A DNA stretch of 64,000 bases from Paenibacillus periandrae (lineage in GTDB: Bacteria; Bacillota; Bacilli; Paenibacillales; NBRC-103111), in contig NZ_JAJNMU010000019.1 in the NCBI RefSeq assembly GCF_022458865.1, forward strand, positions 1 through 64,000. Direction: 5' to 3'. The notes under the pieces were generated by a model. It had not been told where the DNA came from, made no database searches, and saw only the letters and a program-made list of their open reading frames with translations. This document shows positions 26,021 to 34,426 of the stretch, in pieces. The translations under genes and the position numbers were made by a program. How positions within the stretch are numbered: position 1 is the stretch's first letter; every line of letters begins with the position of its first letter.

Positions 26021-26122
26021 ATTACAATAATTGGTATTATAAGTTTAGACAATCCATGGAAGTTATTGTAATCTACTATTTGTCTTATACATAATAAATT
26101 GGAATATAAGGGAGAGATTTGT
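26021..26122 (+). promoter_or_regulatory. Shared leader/promoter element, copy 2
   Basis: ATTACAATAA at 26021-26030 faces TTATTGTAAT at 26063-26072, then TTATACATAATAAATTGG and GGGAGAG before the TTG start. From 26047 to 26122 it differs from copy 3 (28982-29057) by a single base. The sequence before it (25985-26018) is also shared with copy 3. Confidence 0.6.
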
Positions 26123-28192
26123 TTGAAGAGATGTGTTTTAAGTTTATTTGCATTTTTATTGTTAACAATACTTGGGGCATCAAGTGTATTTGCTCAAGGG
26201 AATAATTTTTATTTTAAATTAGAGATCTTGTCTGGGTATGATGCTAATGAAACACAAATATCAGAGCTGGAGTTTTATTACAATGGAAATAAAATTGACA
26301 AATCCAATTTATCTATCGTAAGTAATTCAGCTACGGATACTAGTTTGTCTTGGTTACCTGATAAATTGATCGATGGAACGACGCAATCTTATCCTACTGG
26401 TCGCGGAACTAGTTTTGTAGGTGCGTATCCCAAATATGTTATCGTAAAAAGCACCCAAGTTTTTGATAATGTTAAAATATATAATGATAGTCAAGGGTCA
26501 TATGCCGCCAAAGATGTACAGTTGTTTAGTCTAATAACTAATAGCGATCCGTTGAGAAATAATGTACAGTGGAATCAATTTGCTACATATACCTTTGGTT
26601 CGGGATTTTCTAACTATACCTTTAATTTAACAAGTGTCGCACCAGTTGTTCCTTACAATGTAGCTGCAACTTCAGGTAATGCTCAAGTAAATTTATCATG
26701 GAACGTGGTATCAGGTGCGACAGGTTACAACATCTATAAATCAAATACCATAAGTGGAGTTTATACTAAAATTTCTTCCAATGTCACTTTAAATTCCTTT
26801 TTGGATACCTCTGTACTTAATGGTGTGGAGTACTATTATATTATTACCGCAGTTAATACAGGCGGTGAAAGTGGAGACTCTAACAAAGTGTATGCATTCC
26901 CTCAAACGCCTTCAGATCAATATTCGGCGAATATTATTCCAGTTATGACAACATACAATTCCTCAGGCGGAATAGTGACGGCAAGTGATGAATATTCCGG
27001 ACGAGACGGTACTTTACCTGCCTGGAAAGCTTTTGATGGTATAAAAAAATATTCTTCTTCAGCTGGTAATTATAATGCTTGGGGAACAAGTGCAATACAA
27101 GGCTGGTTGGCCTATGAATTTCCTTTACCCAAAACTGTAGTTCGGTATGTGCTTTATTTCGGTTTTTATTCAAATGCATCCTATAATAACGATACACCGA
27201 AAAAGTGGACGTTTGAAGGAACTAACGACAATGTGAATTGGACAGTACTCGATTCAAGAGATAATATAACTCACTGGGTAGATGGCGATTCAAAAGCTTT
27301 TACATTTGAAAACAACACAGCATTTAAAAAGTACAGAATTAATATAAGTGCCAATAACGGTTCAACTGGCGATCATGTAAATCTTGATATCCACGAATTG
27401 GAAATGATGGAAAAGGCGGTTCCCTCCATACCTGGAATATCAAATTTGGTTGCCACAGCAGGGGACTCCCAAGTCACCCTCAACTGGAATGCAGTCACTG
27501 GCGCTAATGGCTATAACGTCAAACGCTCCACAATTGCCGGTGGTCCATATACAACAGTTGCCAATAACGTTTATGGATCGCCCTATACTGACACTACAGT
27601 CACCAACGGCATAACTTACTACTATGTTGTAACGGCGCTAAATGCTGGAGGAGAAAGTGGAAATTCAAACGAAGCTTCAGCTACACCTATGGGTACAAGC
27701 AGAGTAATCCTTACCACAACAATGACGAATGGAGACATATTTGAACACAACATCTCCAAAGCTGAATTAACCACGTTCCTTGCATGGTTCGATGCCAAAG
27801 CAGCTGGCACAGGTCCGGCCAAGTATACATTTACAAATCAGCACCTGAAAGGTTCTTTCTTAGCACGCAAAAATAGCCTAATCTTCGACAAGATTTTAAA
27901 ATTCAATTACGATGAGTATAGTATTAGCGGCAGTGGCACACCTACTGAAGTAGCAGAAGTGACTGCTGGAACTGCTTTAAGTATTACCTTAACAGACGGC
28001 AAGGTAGAGGAGTTTATCCTATCTACAGCTGACTATAATGCTTTCGTTGCTTGGCATGATGCAAAATCTGCTGGTACGGGTCCAGCTCATTACACATTTG
28101 AAAATCCGTTGAAAAAAGGTCCATTCTTAGCTAGGCATGAAGTCGTGATATTTGATAAAATTTCTTCCTATGATTCCGAAGATTTTAACTGA
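26123..28192 (+). CDS. Secreted multidomain FN3/discoidin-like protein with C-terminal repeat modules
   Basis: A 689-residue exported protein. In order: signal peptide (1-25, ending near SSVFA), a discoidin-like beta domain (about 27-175), FN3 (176-262), an F5/8 type C-like domain (263-431, with AWKAFDG and WLAYEFPLP), FN3 (432-523) and two C-terminal 70-residue modules (about 525-689). The start is TTG at 26123, eight codons inside a longer open frame, because GGGAGAG lies just upstream and the signal peptide begins here. Domains of this kind bind carbohydrates; cell-surface or polysaccharide binding is likely. It is a paralogue of the preceding gene, with signs of gene conversion. Confidence 0.82.
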   Translation: MKRCVLSLFAFLLLTILGASSVFAQGNNFYFKLEILSGYDANETQISELEFYYNGNKIDKSNLSIVSNSATDTSLSWLPDKLIDGTTQSYPTGRGTSFVGAYPKYVIVKSTQVFDNVKIYNDSQGSYAAKDVQLFSLITNSDPLRNNVQWNQFATYTFGSGFSNYTFNLTSVAPVVPYNVAATSGNAQVNLSWNVVSGATGYNIYKSNTISGVYTKISSNVTLNSFLDTSVLNGVEYYYIITAVNTGGESGDSNKVYAFPQTPSDQYSANIIPVMTTYNSSGGIVTASDEYSGRDGTLPAWKAFDGIKKYSSSAGNYNAWGTSAIQGWLAYEFPLPKTVVRYVLYFGFYSNASYNNDTPKKWTFEGTNDNVNWTVLDSRDNITHWVDGDSKAFTFENNTAFKKYRINISANNGSTGDHVNLDIHELEMMEKAVPSIPGISNLVATAGDSQVTLNWNAVTGANGYNVKRSTIAGGPYTTVANNVYGSPYTDTTVTNGITYYYVVTALNAGGESGNSNEASATPMGTSRVILTTTMTNGDIFEHNISKAELTTFLAWFDAKAAGTGPAKYTFTNQHLKGSFLARKNSLIFDKILKFNYDEYSISGSGTPTEVAEVTAGTALSITLTDGKVEEFILSTADYNAFVAWHDAKSAGTGPAHYTFENPLKKGPFLARHEVVIFDKISSYDSEDFN

Positions 28193-28198
28193 TACGTT

Positions 28199-28238
28199 AG
28201 CCCTCACTCCTTAGGGATTGGGGGCTTCTTGTTTTATT
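28199..28238 (+). terminator. Terminator of the second FN3 gene
   Basis: AGCCCTCACTCC at 28199-28210 pairs imperfectly with GGATTGGGGGCT at 28215-28226 around TTAG, followed by TCTTGTTTTATTT. Confidence 0.6.
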
Positions 28239-28315
28239 TAGAAAATCCTTTTCCGTGTATTAATACATAAAAAGTATCTTATCTATTAGTATATAGCTAT
28301 TTGGCAGGACATACC

Positions 28316-28765
28316 TCACTGCAAAGTTTGTTCGATAAGATCTGTACTTTCCGAAAAGAACCCTATGGGTTGTCGAGGAGATTCCTCTACCGTCTTGGGA
28401 TTCGCAACTAATATGAGGCTGAAACTATTTGCGTTTTGTATTAGTTCTAAGTGTTTACCGTCCAAATTTCCTCCTAATCTTACGAACGATGGTGCTAACC
28501 ATGTAACTCGTTCAAGCTTTACCATCATACCGTTAATTACGATTAGAGTTTCATGGCTATCCCCTAATTTATTGTCAAAATCATTAATAGCAGCGGCTAA
28601 ATTTTGAAAACTTATGTAAGAATCATTCTGCGGGAGTCGCACTATCGAGGGGCTCTGAGCAAATTCTACGAAAGAATCAAGGTTTTTTAGTGGGTTATTC
28701 AACACTCTTCTCATAAGCTTCTCCTGCGCAATTGCTTTATCAAAAGGCTCATCAACTTTATTCAT
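28316..28765 (-). CDS. Hypothetical protein, 149 residues
   Basis: A 149-residue protein on the strand opposite to the secreted-protein genes around it. The ATG at 28765 has GAGGTG eight bases upstream and begins MNKVDEPFDKAIAQ; a longer frame starting at 28888 runs through the promoter region and is rejected. The protein looks cytoplasmic and globular, with a helical first half and a beta-rich second half (ETLIVINGMMVKLERV). No family was recognised. It may be an insertion inside the tandem array of secreted-protein genes. Confidence 0.55.
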   Translation of the reverse strand: MNKVDEPFDKAIAQEKLMRRVLNNPLKNLDSFVEFAQSPSIVRLPQNDSYISFQNLAAAINDFDNKLGDSHETLIVINGMMVKLERVTWLAPSFVRLGGNLDGKHLELIQNANSFSLILVANPKTVEESPRQPIGFFSESTDLIEQTLQ

Positions 28766-28955
28766 ATTCTTACACCTCATAAGAGTATTTGTCTTGAGAG
28801 ATATTATGTCCGAAATCCTATCAGGATATAATTGGAAAGCAATAATTGTGTTTGTACAGGTTCCATAAAATACAAAAAAAGCCCTCATTCTTCGGGATTG
28901 AGAGTTTCTATCGTTTCCAAGACTTTACAAAATCGTCACCGTTCTCGAACCTTTA

Positions 28956-29057
28956 ATTACAATATATGGTTTTATTTGTTTAGACAATCCATGGAAGTTA
29001 TTGTAATCTACTATTTGTCTTATACATAATAAATTGGAAAATAAGGGAGAGATTTGT
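28956..29057 (+). promoter_or_regulatory. Shared leader/promoter element, copy 3
   Basis: ATTACAATA at 28956-28964 faces TATTGTAAT at 28999-29007, followed by TTATACATAATAAATTGG and GGGAGAG before the TTG start. It is a near-identical copy of the element at 26021-26122. Confidence 0.6.
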
Positions 29058-30149
29058 TTGAAGAAAATGTTGGTTTTATTTTTTGCTTTGGTGATGGTGA
29101 GTATGGTTTCCATAATTTCTTCTGCGTCTGCAGAAGATCAGTATTCTGGAAATCTTATTCCGGTCATGACTTCGGCTACAACACCATCTGGTATTGTGAC
29201 GTCTAGCACCGAGTACTCTGGAACGCCTGCTTGGAAAGCTTTCGACGGGAATAAATTATATTATGATGGTAGTACATACAGAGCATGGGGTACAAATTCT
29301 TCGACAGGTTGGATTGCTTACGAATTTCCCACAGCGAAAATCATCTCCAAGTATGTAATTTATTATGGAACTCAAAATGCCAACGGCTATGTTAATGCGA
29401 TCAACCCTAAAAATTGGACATTTGAGGGAACCATTGATGGTAACAACTGGGTCGTTTTAGATACACAAACAAATATTACAAGTTGGATAACTGGCCAAGA
29501 AAAGGCATTTACTTTTATTAATAATACTCCGTATAAGCGCTATAGAATTAATATTTCAGAAAAAAATGGAACATCAAACGGTACTGTAAATCTTACCGTG
29601 CATGAAATTGCCATGATGGAGAAGATAAATACCGTTCCTGATGCTACAACATTATCAGTGGTTGCTGGCAATGCTCAAATTACCCTAACATGGCCTGCTG
29701 TTACAGGGGCAACGGGATACAATATCAAACGTTCCACAACTGCCGGTGGACCTTACACTACAGTTGCTACCAACGTGTATGGCTCCCCTTATACTGATAC
29801 TACAGTCACTAATGGCACAACTTATTATTATGTAGTTACAGCGGTTAATACAGGCGGAGAGAGCACCAATTCAAACGAAGCATCAGCTACACCAACGGCA
29901 CCAGCAGCTACGAACAGAGCATTACTCGTTATCACCCTCGTTAGCGGTCTTGAAAAAGAATATGATCTATCCATGACCGAAGTAAACAGCTTCACAACCT
30001 GGTATGCTGCACGTGCTGCGGGAACTGGAGCTGAAGTCTACACGATCAATAAATCGTTCAACAAAGCTAGCTTCCTAACACGCAAAGATAATATCGCATT
30101 TAATAAGATCGAGCTATATGAAGTTAATGAGTATACACCAGCGCCATAA
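29058..30149 (+). CDS. Secreted discoidin-like/FN3 protein with one C-terminal module
   Basis: A 363-residue exported protein. It has a signal peptide (1-25, IISSASA), an F5/8 type C-like domain (about 27-193, containing AWKAFDGNKLYYDG and a WIAYEFPTAK stretch), one FN3 domain (about 195-285) and a single diverged copy of the C-terminal module (about 290-360, WYAARAAGTG, then FLTRKDNIAFNKI). The start is TTG at 29058 with GGGAGAG upstream. It is the third member of the array, followed 42 bases later by a fourth secreted-protein gene. Confidence 0.8.
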   Translation: MKKMLVLFFALVMVSMVSIISSASAEDQYSGNLIPVMTSATTPSGIVTSSTEYSGTPAWKAFDGNKLYYDGSTYRAWGTNSSTGWIAYEFPTAKIISKYVIYYGTQNANGYVNAINPKNWTFEGTIDGNNWVVLDTQTNITSWITGQEKAFTFINNTPYKRYRINISEKNGTSNGTVNLTVHEIAMMEKINTVPDATTLSVVAGNAQITLTWPAVTGATGYNIKRSTTAGGPYTTVATNVYGSPYTDTTVTNGTTYYYVVTAVNTGGESTNSNEASATPTAPAATNRALLVITLVSGLEKEYDLSMTEVNSFTTWYAARAAGTGAEVYTINKSFNKASFLTRKDNIAFNKIELYEVNEYTPAP

Positions 30150-30191
30150 GTATTACATCCCAAATATATGCATATTAAAGGAGCGATTATA

Positions 30192-31472
30192 GTGAAATCA
30201 ATAATAACAAAATCACTAGTTTTGTTAAGCTTAGTTGGTACATCGTTACCATTCACAGTTGTAGGTGCTGAAGCGGCAATACAAACTGAATTAACTTTTC
30301 AAGTTCCCATGAATACATACTGCGGTCCAAATAATCCCATTGAGTTTTCTTTTGAATTTGTTAATACAAAGGATACCTCGGCTAATGTAACTTTGCACTT
30401 ATATAAAAAGGATGGAACAGAATTTACATCAACCGGAACTTCATATGATGGGATCGAATCTACAGTGACACCGGGTACCATCTCTACCCTTACTAAGAAT
30501 GCAGCGGGATTGTATCATATTAATTATGGAAGCCAGCAGAGTTGTTCGGAACGAGTGTATTCAGGAAAATTAGTATCCGAATCTGGAACTTCTACTATTC
30601 TAGCGAGAGGTTGGGTAGATAGTAAGCATGGTACGGAGAGAGTCATTGTTAAAGATGACCTGGGTACATCTCGTCCGCCTGCTGACACAACTGCGCCCGC
30701 TGCCGTGATGAACCTGACTGCTGGAAGCCCGACTTTAACTTCTATCACTTTAAACTGGACTGCTCCAGGTAACGATGGAACGGTAGGAACGGCTACTTAC
30801 TACGATATTCGTTACAGTACCTCGCCCATAACTGAAGCGAACTGGGCAACTGCAACACAAGTAAGTGGTGAGCCTGCTCCTGCTATTGCTGGTACCAATC
30901 AATCTATGGAGATCACAGGATTAAACCCAAATACAACTTATTATTTTGCAATTAAAACAAGTGATGAAATTCCTAATATTTCAATCATATCGAATAGCCC
31001 TAATGCTAAAACATTAGCTCAGACTTATTCTATTGACTTGACTGATGGATTGCCTTCCTCTGCATTCTCCAGCAGTACCAATTGGAGCACACAAGGTCCT
31101 GAAAAAGCATTTAATAATGTGTGGAATGCAGGTAATGATGTCAATGCATACTTTACAAGCTCAGGCCATCTTACTAATGAATGGATTAAGGTTGATTTTG
31201 GCAGCGATAAGGCTATTGCGAAATTGCGTTATCAAGCAGCTATATTTGATAACTACCGTGTAGGAATGAAAAACTTTAAAGTACAAGCCTCATCGGATAA
31301 CACATCATGGATAGATCAGTATACTGGAATAGCATTACCAAACTCATCGATTCAAGAGTTTACCTGGACTCCTACAAATAGTTTCAAATATTGGAGAATA
31401 TATTTAATAGACAATCATGGAAATGGAAATTATTTTGGTATTTCTGAAATGGAAATGATGGCAATACAGTAA
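30192..31472 (+). CDS. Secreted FN3/discoidin-like protein without the C-terminal module
   Basis: A 426-residue exported protein. It starts with a signal peptide (1-26), then an N-terminal beta domain with two cysteines (about 30-160), an FN3 domain introduced by DTTAPAAVMNLTA (about 168-275) and a C-terminal F5/8-like domain (about 285-426, with EWIKVDFGSDKAIAKLRY). It lacks the 70-residue module of the other three. The start is GTG at 30192 with AAGGAG upstream. The gap after the third gene is only 42 bases, so co-transcription is likely. Confidence 0.8.
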   Translation: MKSIITKSLVLLSLVGTSLPFTVVGAEAAIQTELTFQVPMNTYCGPNNPIEFSFEFVNTKDTSANVTLHLYKKDGTEFTSTGTSYDGIESTVTPGTISTLTKNAAGLYHINYGSQQSCSERVYSGKLVSESGTSTILARGWVDSKHGTERVIVKDDLGTSRPPADTTAPAAVMNLTAGSPTLTSITLNWTAPGNDGTVGTATYYDIRYSTSPITEANWATATQVSGEPAPAIAGTNQSMEITGLNPNTTYYFAIKTSDEIPNISIISNSPNAKTLAQTYSIDLTDGLPSSAFSSSTNWSTQGPEKAFNNVWNAGNDVNAYFTSSGHLTNEWIKVDFGSDKAIAKLRYQAAIFDNYRVGMKNFKVQASSDNTSWIDQYTGIALPNSSIQEFTWTPTNSFKYWRIYLIDNHGNGNYFGISEMEMMAIQ

Positions 31473-31754
31473 ATTGTTAATTGTCTAATGCCTATAACAG
31501 AAAGCGACGAGAGTATTTAGTATCGACAACACACTCGCGGTACAATTGTTAGCAGGGAGAGTGACAGCGTGAGCGTGAGTACTTCAGCAATAAAGCACGT
31601 ATAGCAAGCAACCAACAGAGGAAGAGCAGGGATGATGACCTACATATTACGCAGCTGCGAATATCCTTTTGTCGTCATGCGTGATTTAGTGAGGTCGTGG
31701 ATCAGTATTGTATCTATACCCGACGAAGCTCACGCTGGAACTAATTGATTAAGT
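31473..31754. other. Intergenic stretch with no recognised gene
   Basis: About 280 bases between the last secreted-protein gene and a strong terminator. A 38-codon ORF starting at 31631 is present, but its coding signal is weak. The hairpin-like GCGACGAG/CTCGCG segment near 31504-31540 could be an imperfect terminator. Nothing else was recognised. Confidence 0.4.
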
Positions 31755-31790
31755 AGAAAAAGCCTGGAACCAACCCCAAGGCTTTTTCTG
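31755..31790. terminator. Bidirectional terminator
   Basis: AGAAAAAGCC at 31755-31764 pairs with GGCTTTTTCT at 31780-31789. A/T-runs on both sides allow it to act on the rightward array and on the convergent leftward gene at 31865. Confidence 0.75.
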
Positions 31791-31864
31791 CTTATTAACT
31801 GGTTGTGGTATAACTTCAAGGTAGTGACATAGTAGTTTTGTTGAATGACGGATATAGTTGAATC

Positions 31865-32296
31865 CTAGATTTTTCTCGGTACCTTGTAAATGATAAAAAC
31901 AATACTAGCTAATGCCAACAACTCAAAGAGGATTGAATAAGGCGGCGCATTCGTCACTGTGGAATGTAAAAAACTGTGCATTTCATCAAACTTGGGACTT
32001 ATTTTAAGCACCCACATGACATCTGGAAGTGCGCCCAGGAAAGCCGTTACCAGGACAAGTACATCTTTATCACGCCAGGCTATGTATAGCAAAAACAAGA
32101 TGATCAGGGAGCCGATGAGCACATTGCTCAACATTTGCAGCTCAAAATGGGGTACTGCATCTAAAGCAAAATGCGAGCACAAGGATAATGCTAATATAGC
32201 TGGCAGCGCAACTGCCTTTTGGATGCCGGAAGTGTTTTTGACTGAAGATAGCATATACATAGCGGAAGCTGCTGCCATGTGTGTGGCTACGAGCAC
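31865..32296 (-). CDS. Membrane-bound metal-dependent hydrolase-like protein
   Basis: A 143-residue membrane protein with about four hydrophobic segments. An early histidine (residue 6, LVATHMAAASAM) and the segment SHFALDAVPHFE near residue 41 form the His/Asp pattern of small YdjM/DUF457-like membrane hydrolases. The family reaction is not known. The start is GTG at 32296 with AGGAG seven bases upstream. It is shorter than the YfhP-type relative at 59.9 kb. Confidence 0.55.
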   Translation of the reverse strand: MLVATHMAAASAMYMLSSVKNTSGIQKAVALPAILALSLCSHFALDAVPHFELQMLSNVLIGSLIILFLLYIAWRDKDVLVLVTAFLGALPDVMWVLKISPKFDEMHSFLHSTVTNAPPYSILFELLALASIVFIIYKVPRKI

Positions 32297-32421
32297 AATA
32301 ATTCTCCTCTCCTGTTGAGGTTACACAAGAGCTATTATAATTTGATTTTGGCGTACTTACAACAAACGTATGAGTTCGTTAATAACTTGGCTATACTGGC
32401 GAGTATAGGGTGGTGGCAGCT

Positions 32422-32673
32422 ATGGCGTTCTTGCCTATGTATCAGAGGCTTGCAGAGTTGTGGACGGTAAAGCAGCAGCGACAACTCACAGCCGACGAAA
32501 AGATTGAAATGGACCAGTGCCTCAAGCTCAATGCCAAGCTTTGCTGGGATATGGCGTACTTGGAGAATGTGTCGATGATGGCATCGTTAACAGCAGATGT
32601 GGAGTGGCAGCACGAAATCTGTCTGGAGATCGAATCGTTACAGCTGGGACAAGATAAAAAGCCGGGGAGATAA
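32422..32673 (+). CDS. Small conserved hypothetical protein
   Basis: An 83-residue, mostly helical protein (MAFLPMYQRLAELWTVKQQR at its start, followed by acidic and leucine-rich helices). It looks like one of the small helical proteins of unknown function common in Paenibacillus. The start is uncertain: ATG at 32422, or in-frame GTG codons at 32410 and 32413, since no strong Shine-Dalgarno separates them. A terminator follows at 32718. Confidence 0.6.
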   Translation: MAFLPMYQRLAELWTVKQQRQLTADEKIEMDQCLKLNAKLCWDMAYLENVSMMASLTADVEWQHEICLEIESLQLGQDKKPGR

Positions 32674-32717
32674 TCCCGTGGCTTATTTTCGTTGAGTCAA
32701 CAAATGCGTTGGATATC

Positions 32718-32757
32718 AAAGCCCTCAGTCCGAAAGGAAGGAGGGCTTTATTTTTTA
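32718..32757 (+). terminator. Rho-independent terminator
   Basis: AAAGCCCTC at 32718-32726 pairs perfectly with GAGGGCTTT at 32741-32749 and is followed by ATTTTTT. Confidence 0.85.
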
Positions 32758-32883
32758 CAGAAGAGGTTGTAAGTATCTTCAACTTGAGCTGAAAACTTTA
32801 TTTAGATAAAGGCACGACTAATAATAACCAATAGAATAAAGAGAACAAGAATTTCACCCGTAGAATTCCAAAACCAAAACCCC

Positions 32884-33048
32884 CACAACTTCAAAATGAC
32901 GAATTTGGATAAGTGGCATCAATTTATGGAGCGTATTACAACGAATCAAGCAGGAAAAGTCCGTATTACGCAATATACTATCGAAGGGTATCCTATCTTT
33001 TAAGGTCAAGAAGGGTATGTCTTTAATGAATGTAAAAATAACAGGTAA
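32884..33048 (+). pseudogene. Remnant of a DUF4362-type gene
   Basis: The frame through 32896 reads MTNLDKWHQFMERITTNQAG, then VRITQYTIEGYPIF and a TAA at 33001. This matches the conserved core of DUF4362 proteins (a tryptophan-containing helix, then V/I-R-I-T-x-Y-T-x-E-G). The frame after the stop stays open for about 15 codons. No signal peptide or proper start is found upstream, so it is a decayed fragment. The surrounding 32760-33140 stretch holds no other gene that I can see. Confidence 0.5.
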
Positions 33049-33144
33049 AACCTTTTGGTTTGTGGAAACACAGTAATGATGGGTCGTTCCTTATGTAATT
33101 GCAACAAGATGGGGTCAGTCAAAAAAAGCTTTACTCCAACTGGC

Positions 33145-33369
33145 TTAAGATTTATTGGCAAAAGACATTCCTTTTGCGGCAAGAGCTTGCTTGAGCTGGT
33201 CAATTGCCTTCGGGCCCATACCATGCAGCTTCAAAACCTCTGTTTCAGTGAGCCTGGTCAACTGTTCAAGTCGCGTATAGCCGACCCCAATGAGTGCTCG
33301 TTTTGCCGGATTCGACAAATTGATGGGAAGATCACTCGCTGATTCTTCCTGAAAATTGTTATTTGACAT
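33145..33369 (-). CDS. RNA polymerase alpha-CTD-like helix-hairpin-helix protein
   Basis: A 74-residue protein whose second half, LSNPAKRALIGVGYTRLEQL through KLHGMGPKAIDQLKQAL, resembles the C-terminal DNA-binding domain of the RNA polymerase alpha subunit. Such stand-alone domains are common in Bacillota and probably bind DNA or polymerase; their role is not known. The start at 33369 is chosen because GAGGGGG lies upstream and the longer frame overlaps the neighbouring gene. It follows the VOC gene by 17 bases on the same strand and is likely co-transcribed. Confidence 0.75.
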   Translation of the reverse strand: MSNNNFQEESASDLPINLSNPAKRALIGVGYTRLEQLTRLTETEVLKLHGMGPKAIDQLKQALAAKGMSFANKS

Positions 33370-33386
33370 TACAAATTCCCCCTCAA

Positions 33387-33788
33387 CTATTCCTGTGAAG
33401 CAAGGCTTAGCTGCCACGAAACCCCGAATTTATCTGCTACCCAACCAAATTTTTTACTAAAAGGATACGCTCCTAAAGGCATTAATACAGATCCTTCCAG
33501 AGATAATTTCTCAAAGACCCTACTAACATCTTCTTCGGTATCACAAGTTACATACAAGGACATTGAAGGAGTAAAGGTAAATGCATGCTGTGTGTTGCTA
33601 TCGATACACATAAACTCTTGTCCGTTAAGAGAGAAGGTAGCATGTACTACTGTGCCCTCAGCTCCAGCTTCATTCGCGCCATAACGTGTAATACTTGTTA
33701 TTTCTGACTTATCGAATAAGGAGATATACAAATTCATCGCTTCTTCAGCCTTACCATCGAACATTAAAAACGTCGTGATTTTCGTCAT
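33387..33788 (-). CDS. VOC family protein, PhnB-like
   Basis: A 133-residue protein of the PhnB-like branch of the vicinal-oxygen-chelate superfamily (often labelled 3-demethylubiquinone methyltransferase-like). Typical stretches are TTFLMFDGKAEEAMNLY near the start, GQEFMCIDS in the middle and FGWVADKFGVSWQL at the end. The catalytic role is unknown. The ATG at 33788 has AAGGAG ten bases upstream; an in-frame TTG at 33797 is too close to it. It is the first gene of a likely pair with the alpha-CTD-like gene. Confidence 0.85.
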   Translation of the reverse strand: MTKITTFLMFDGKAEEAMNLYISLFDKSEITSITRYGANEAGAEGTVVHATFSLNGQEFMCIDSNTQHAFTFTPSMSLYVTCDTEEDVSRVFEKLSLEGSVLMPLGAYPFSKKFGWVADKFGVSWQLSLASQE

Positions 33789-33895
33789 AAAGATCAATCT
33801 CCTTTAGCATATAGCGGATGTAATTGCTGCAGCAGTGTCTCTTTCAACTGTATTCTCATTGTATCACCTTGTCCATTTTAGGGTGTAGATTCTTT

Positions 33896-34072
33896 TTATT
33901 CCTTAGCCTTGTCTATTAACAGACGGTTATATTCATTCAATACAGCATCCATCATTCTGCTTGCCGTGAGCAGTTCTGGGTCCGCCAAGTCCTTGTTCCT
34001 GGAAAGTCGATTTAGCTCCTGCCTAAGCTCCTCAATGCGCTCGATAAGCTGATCTAATTTAGTGGTCATCAT
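33896..34072 (-). CDS. Spo0E-like aspartyl phosphate phosphatase
   Basis: A 58-residue protein reading MMTTKLDQLIERIEELRQEL and later LLTASRMMDAVLNEYNRLL. The helical hairpin and the S-x-x-x-D segment near residue 39 fit the Spo0E family, which removes phosphate from Spo0A and delays sporulation. In this copy the usual SQxLD motif reads SRMMD, keeping the serine and the aspartate that matter. AGGAG lies five bases upstream of the first ATG. It is a short gene that automatic callers may miss. Confidence 0.7.
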   Translation of the reverse strand: MMTTKLDQLIERIEELRQELNRLSRNKDLADPELLTASRMMDAVLNEYNRLLIDKAKE

Positions 34073-34157
34073 GAATTCTCCTTTTGTGGTTTATAATTAG
34101 GTTCCCCACAAAGTAAAGGAAGATTCGACTTTCAAAAAATTGTATATATGGAAATAT

Positions 34158-34193
34158 CAAAAGCCCTCGTACCTTTATTAAGGAATGAGGGCT
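34158..34193 (-). terminator. Terminator of the 48-residue gene
   Basis: AGCCCTC at 34162-34168 pairs with GAGGGCT at 34187-34193, and CCTT/AAGG in the loop can extend it. On the minus strand it is followed by TTTTGATATTT. Confidence 0.65.
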
Positions 34194-34202
34194 GCTTACG
34201 GT

Positions 34203-34349
34203 TTATTGTGGATTATTTTGTTTCGGAATTCCATTTAAACTCGGTGGTCGTTTTGCGGCCGTATTAGCTCGAAGCTCAGCCTCTTCTTCTATAAATTTAT
34301 TTTCTTTAAAGTCTCGACTTTTGGGCGAATCGGGTTTGGTAACATCCAT
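34203..34349 (-). CDS. Small polar hypothetical protein, 48 residues
   Basis: A 48-residue, highly charged and probably disordered protein beginning MDVTKPDSPKSRDFKENKF and ending in a proline/asparagine-rich tail. An excellent AGGAGGTGAG lies eight bases upstream of the ATG, and a terminator follows nine bases after the stop, so it appears to be a real transcription unit. The composition resembles small spore-associated proteins, but no family was recognised. Confidence 0.6.
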   Translation of the reverse strand: MDVTKPDSPKSRDFKENKFIEEEAELRANTAAKRPPSLNGIPKQNNPQ

Positions 34350-34426
34350 GATAAGAACTCACCTCCTGTCCCATTTAGTATCCCAGTAAGCAAGCTTACT
34401 ATTCGGGGAGGAACATCCATTGCTTA

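Noticed and set aside
31631..31747. 38-codon ORF after the secreted-protein array
   Set aside because: Weak ribosome binding site and no sequence resembling a known protein; listed only as part of the intergenic stretch.
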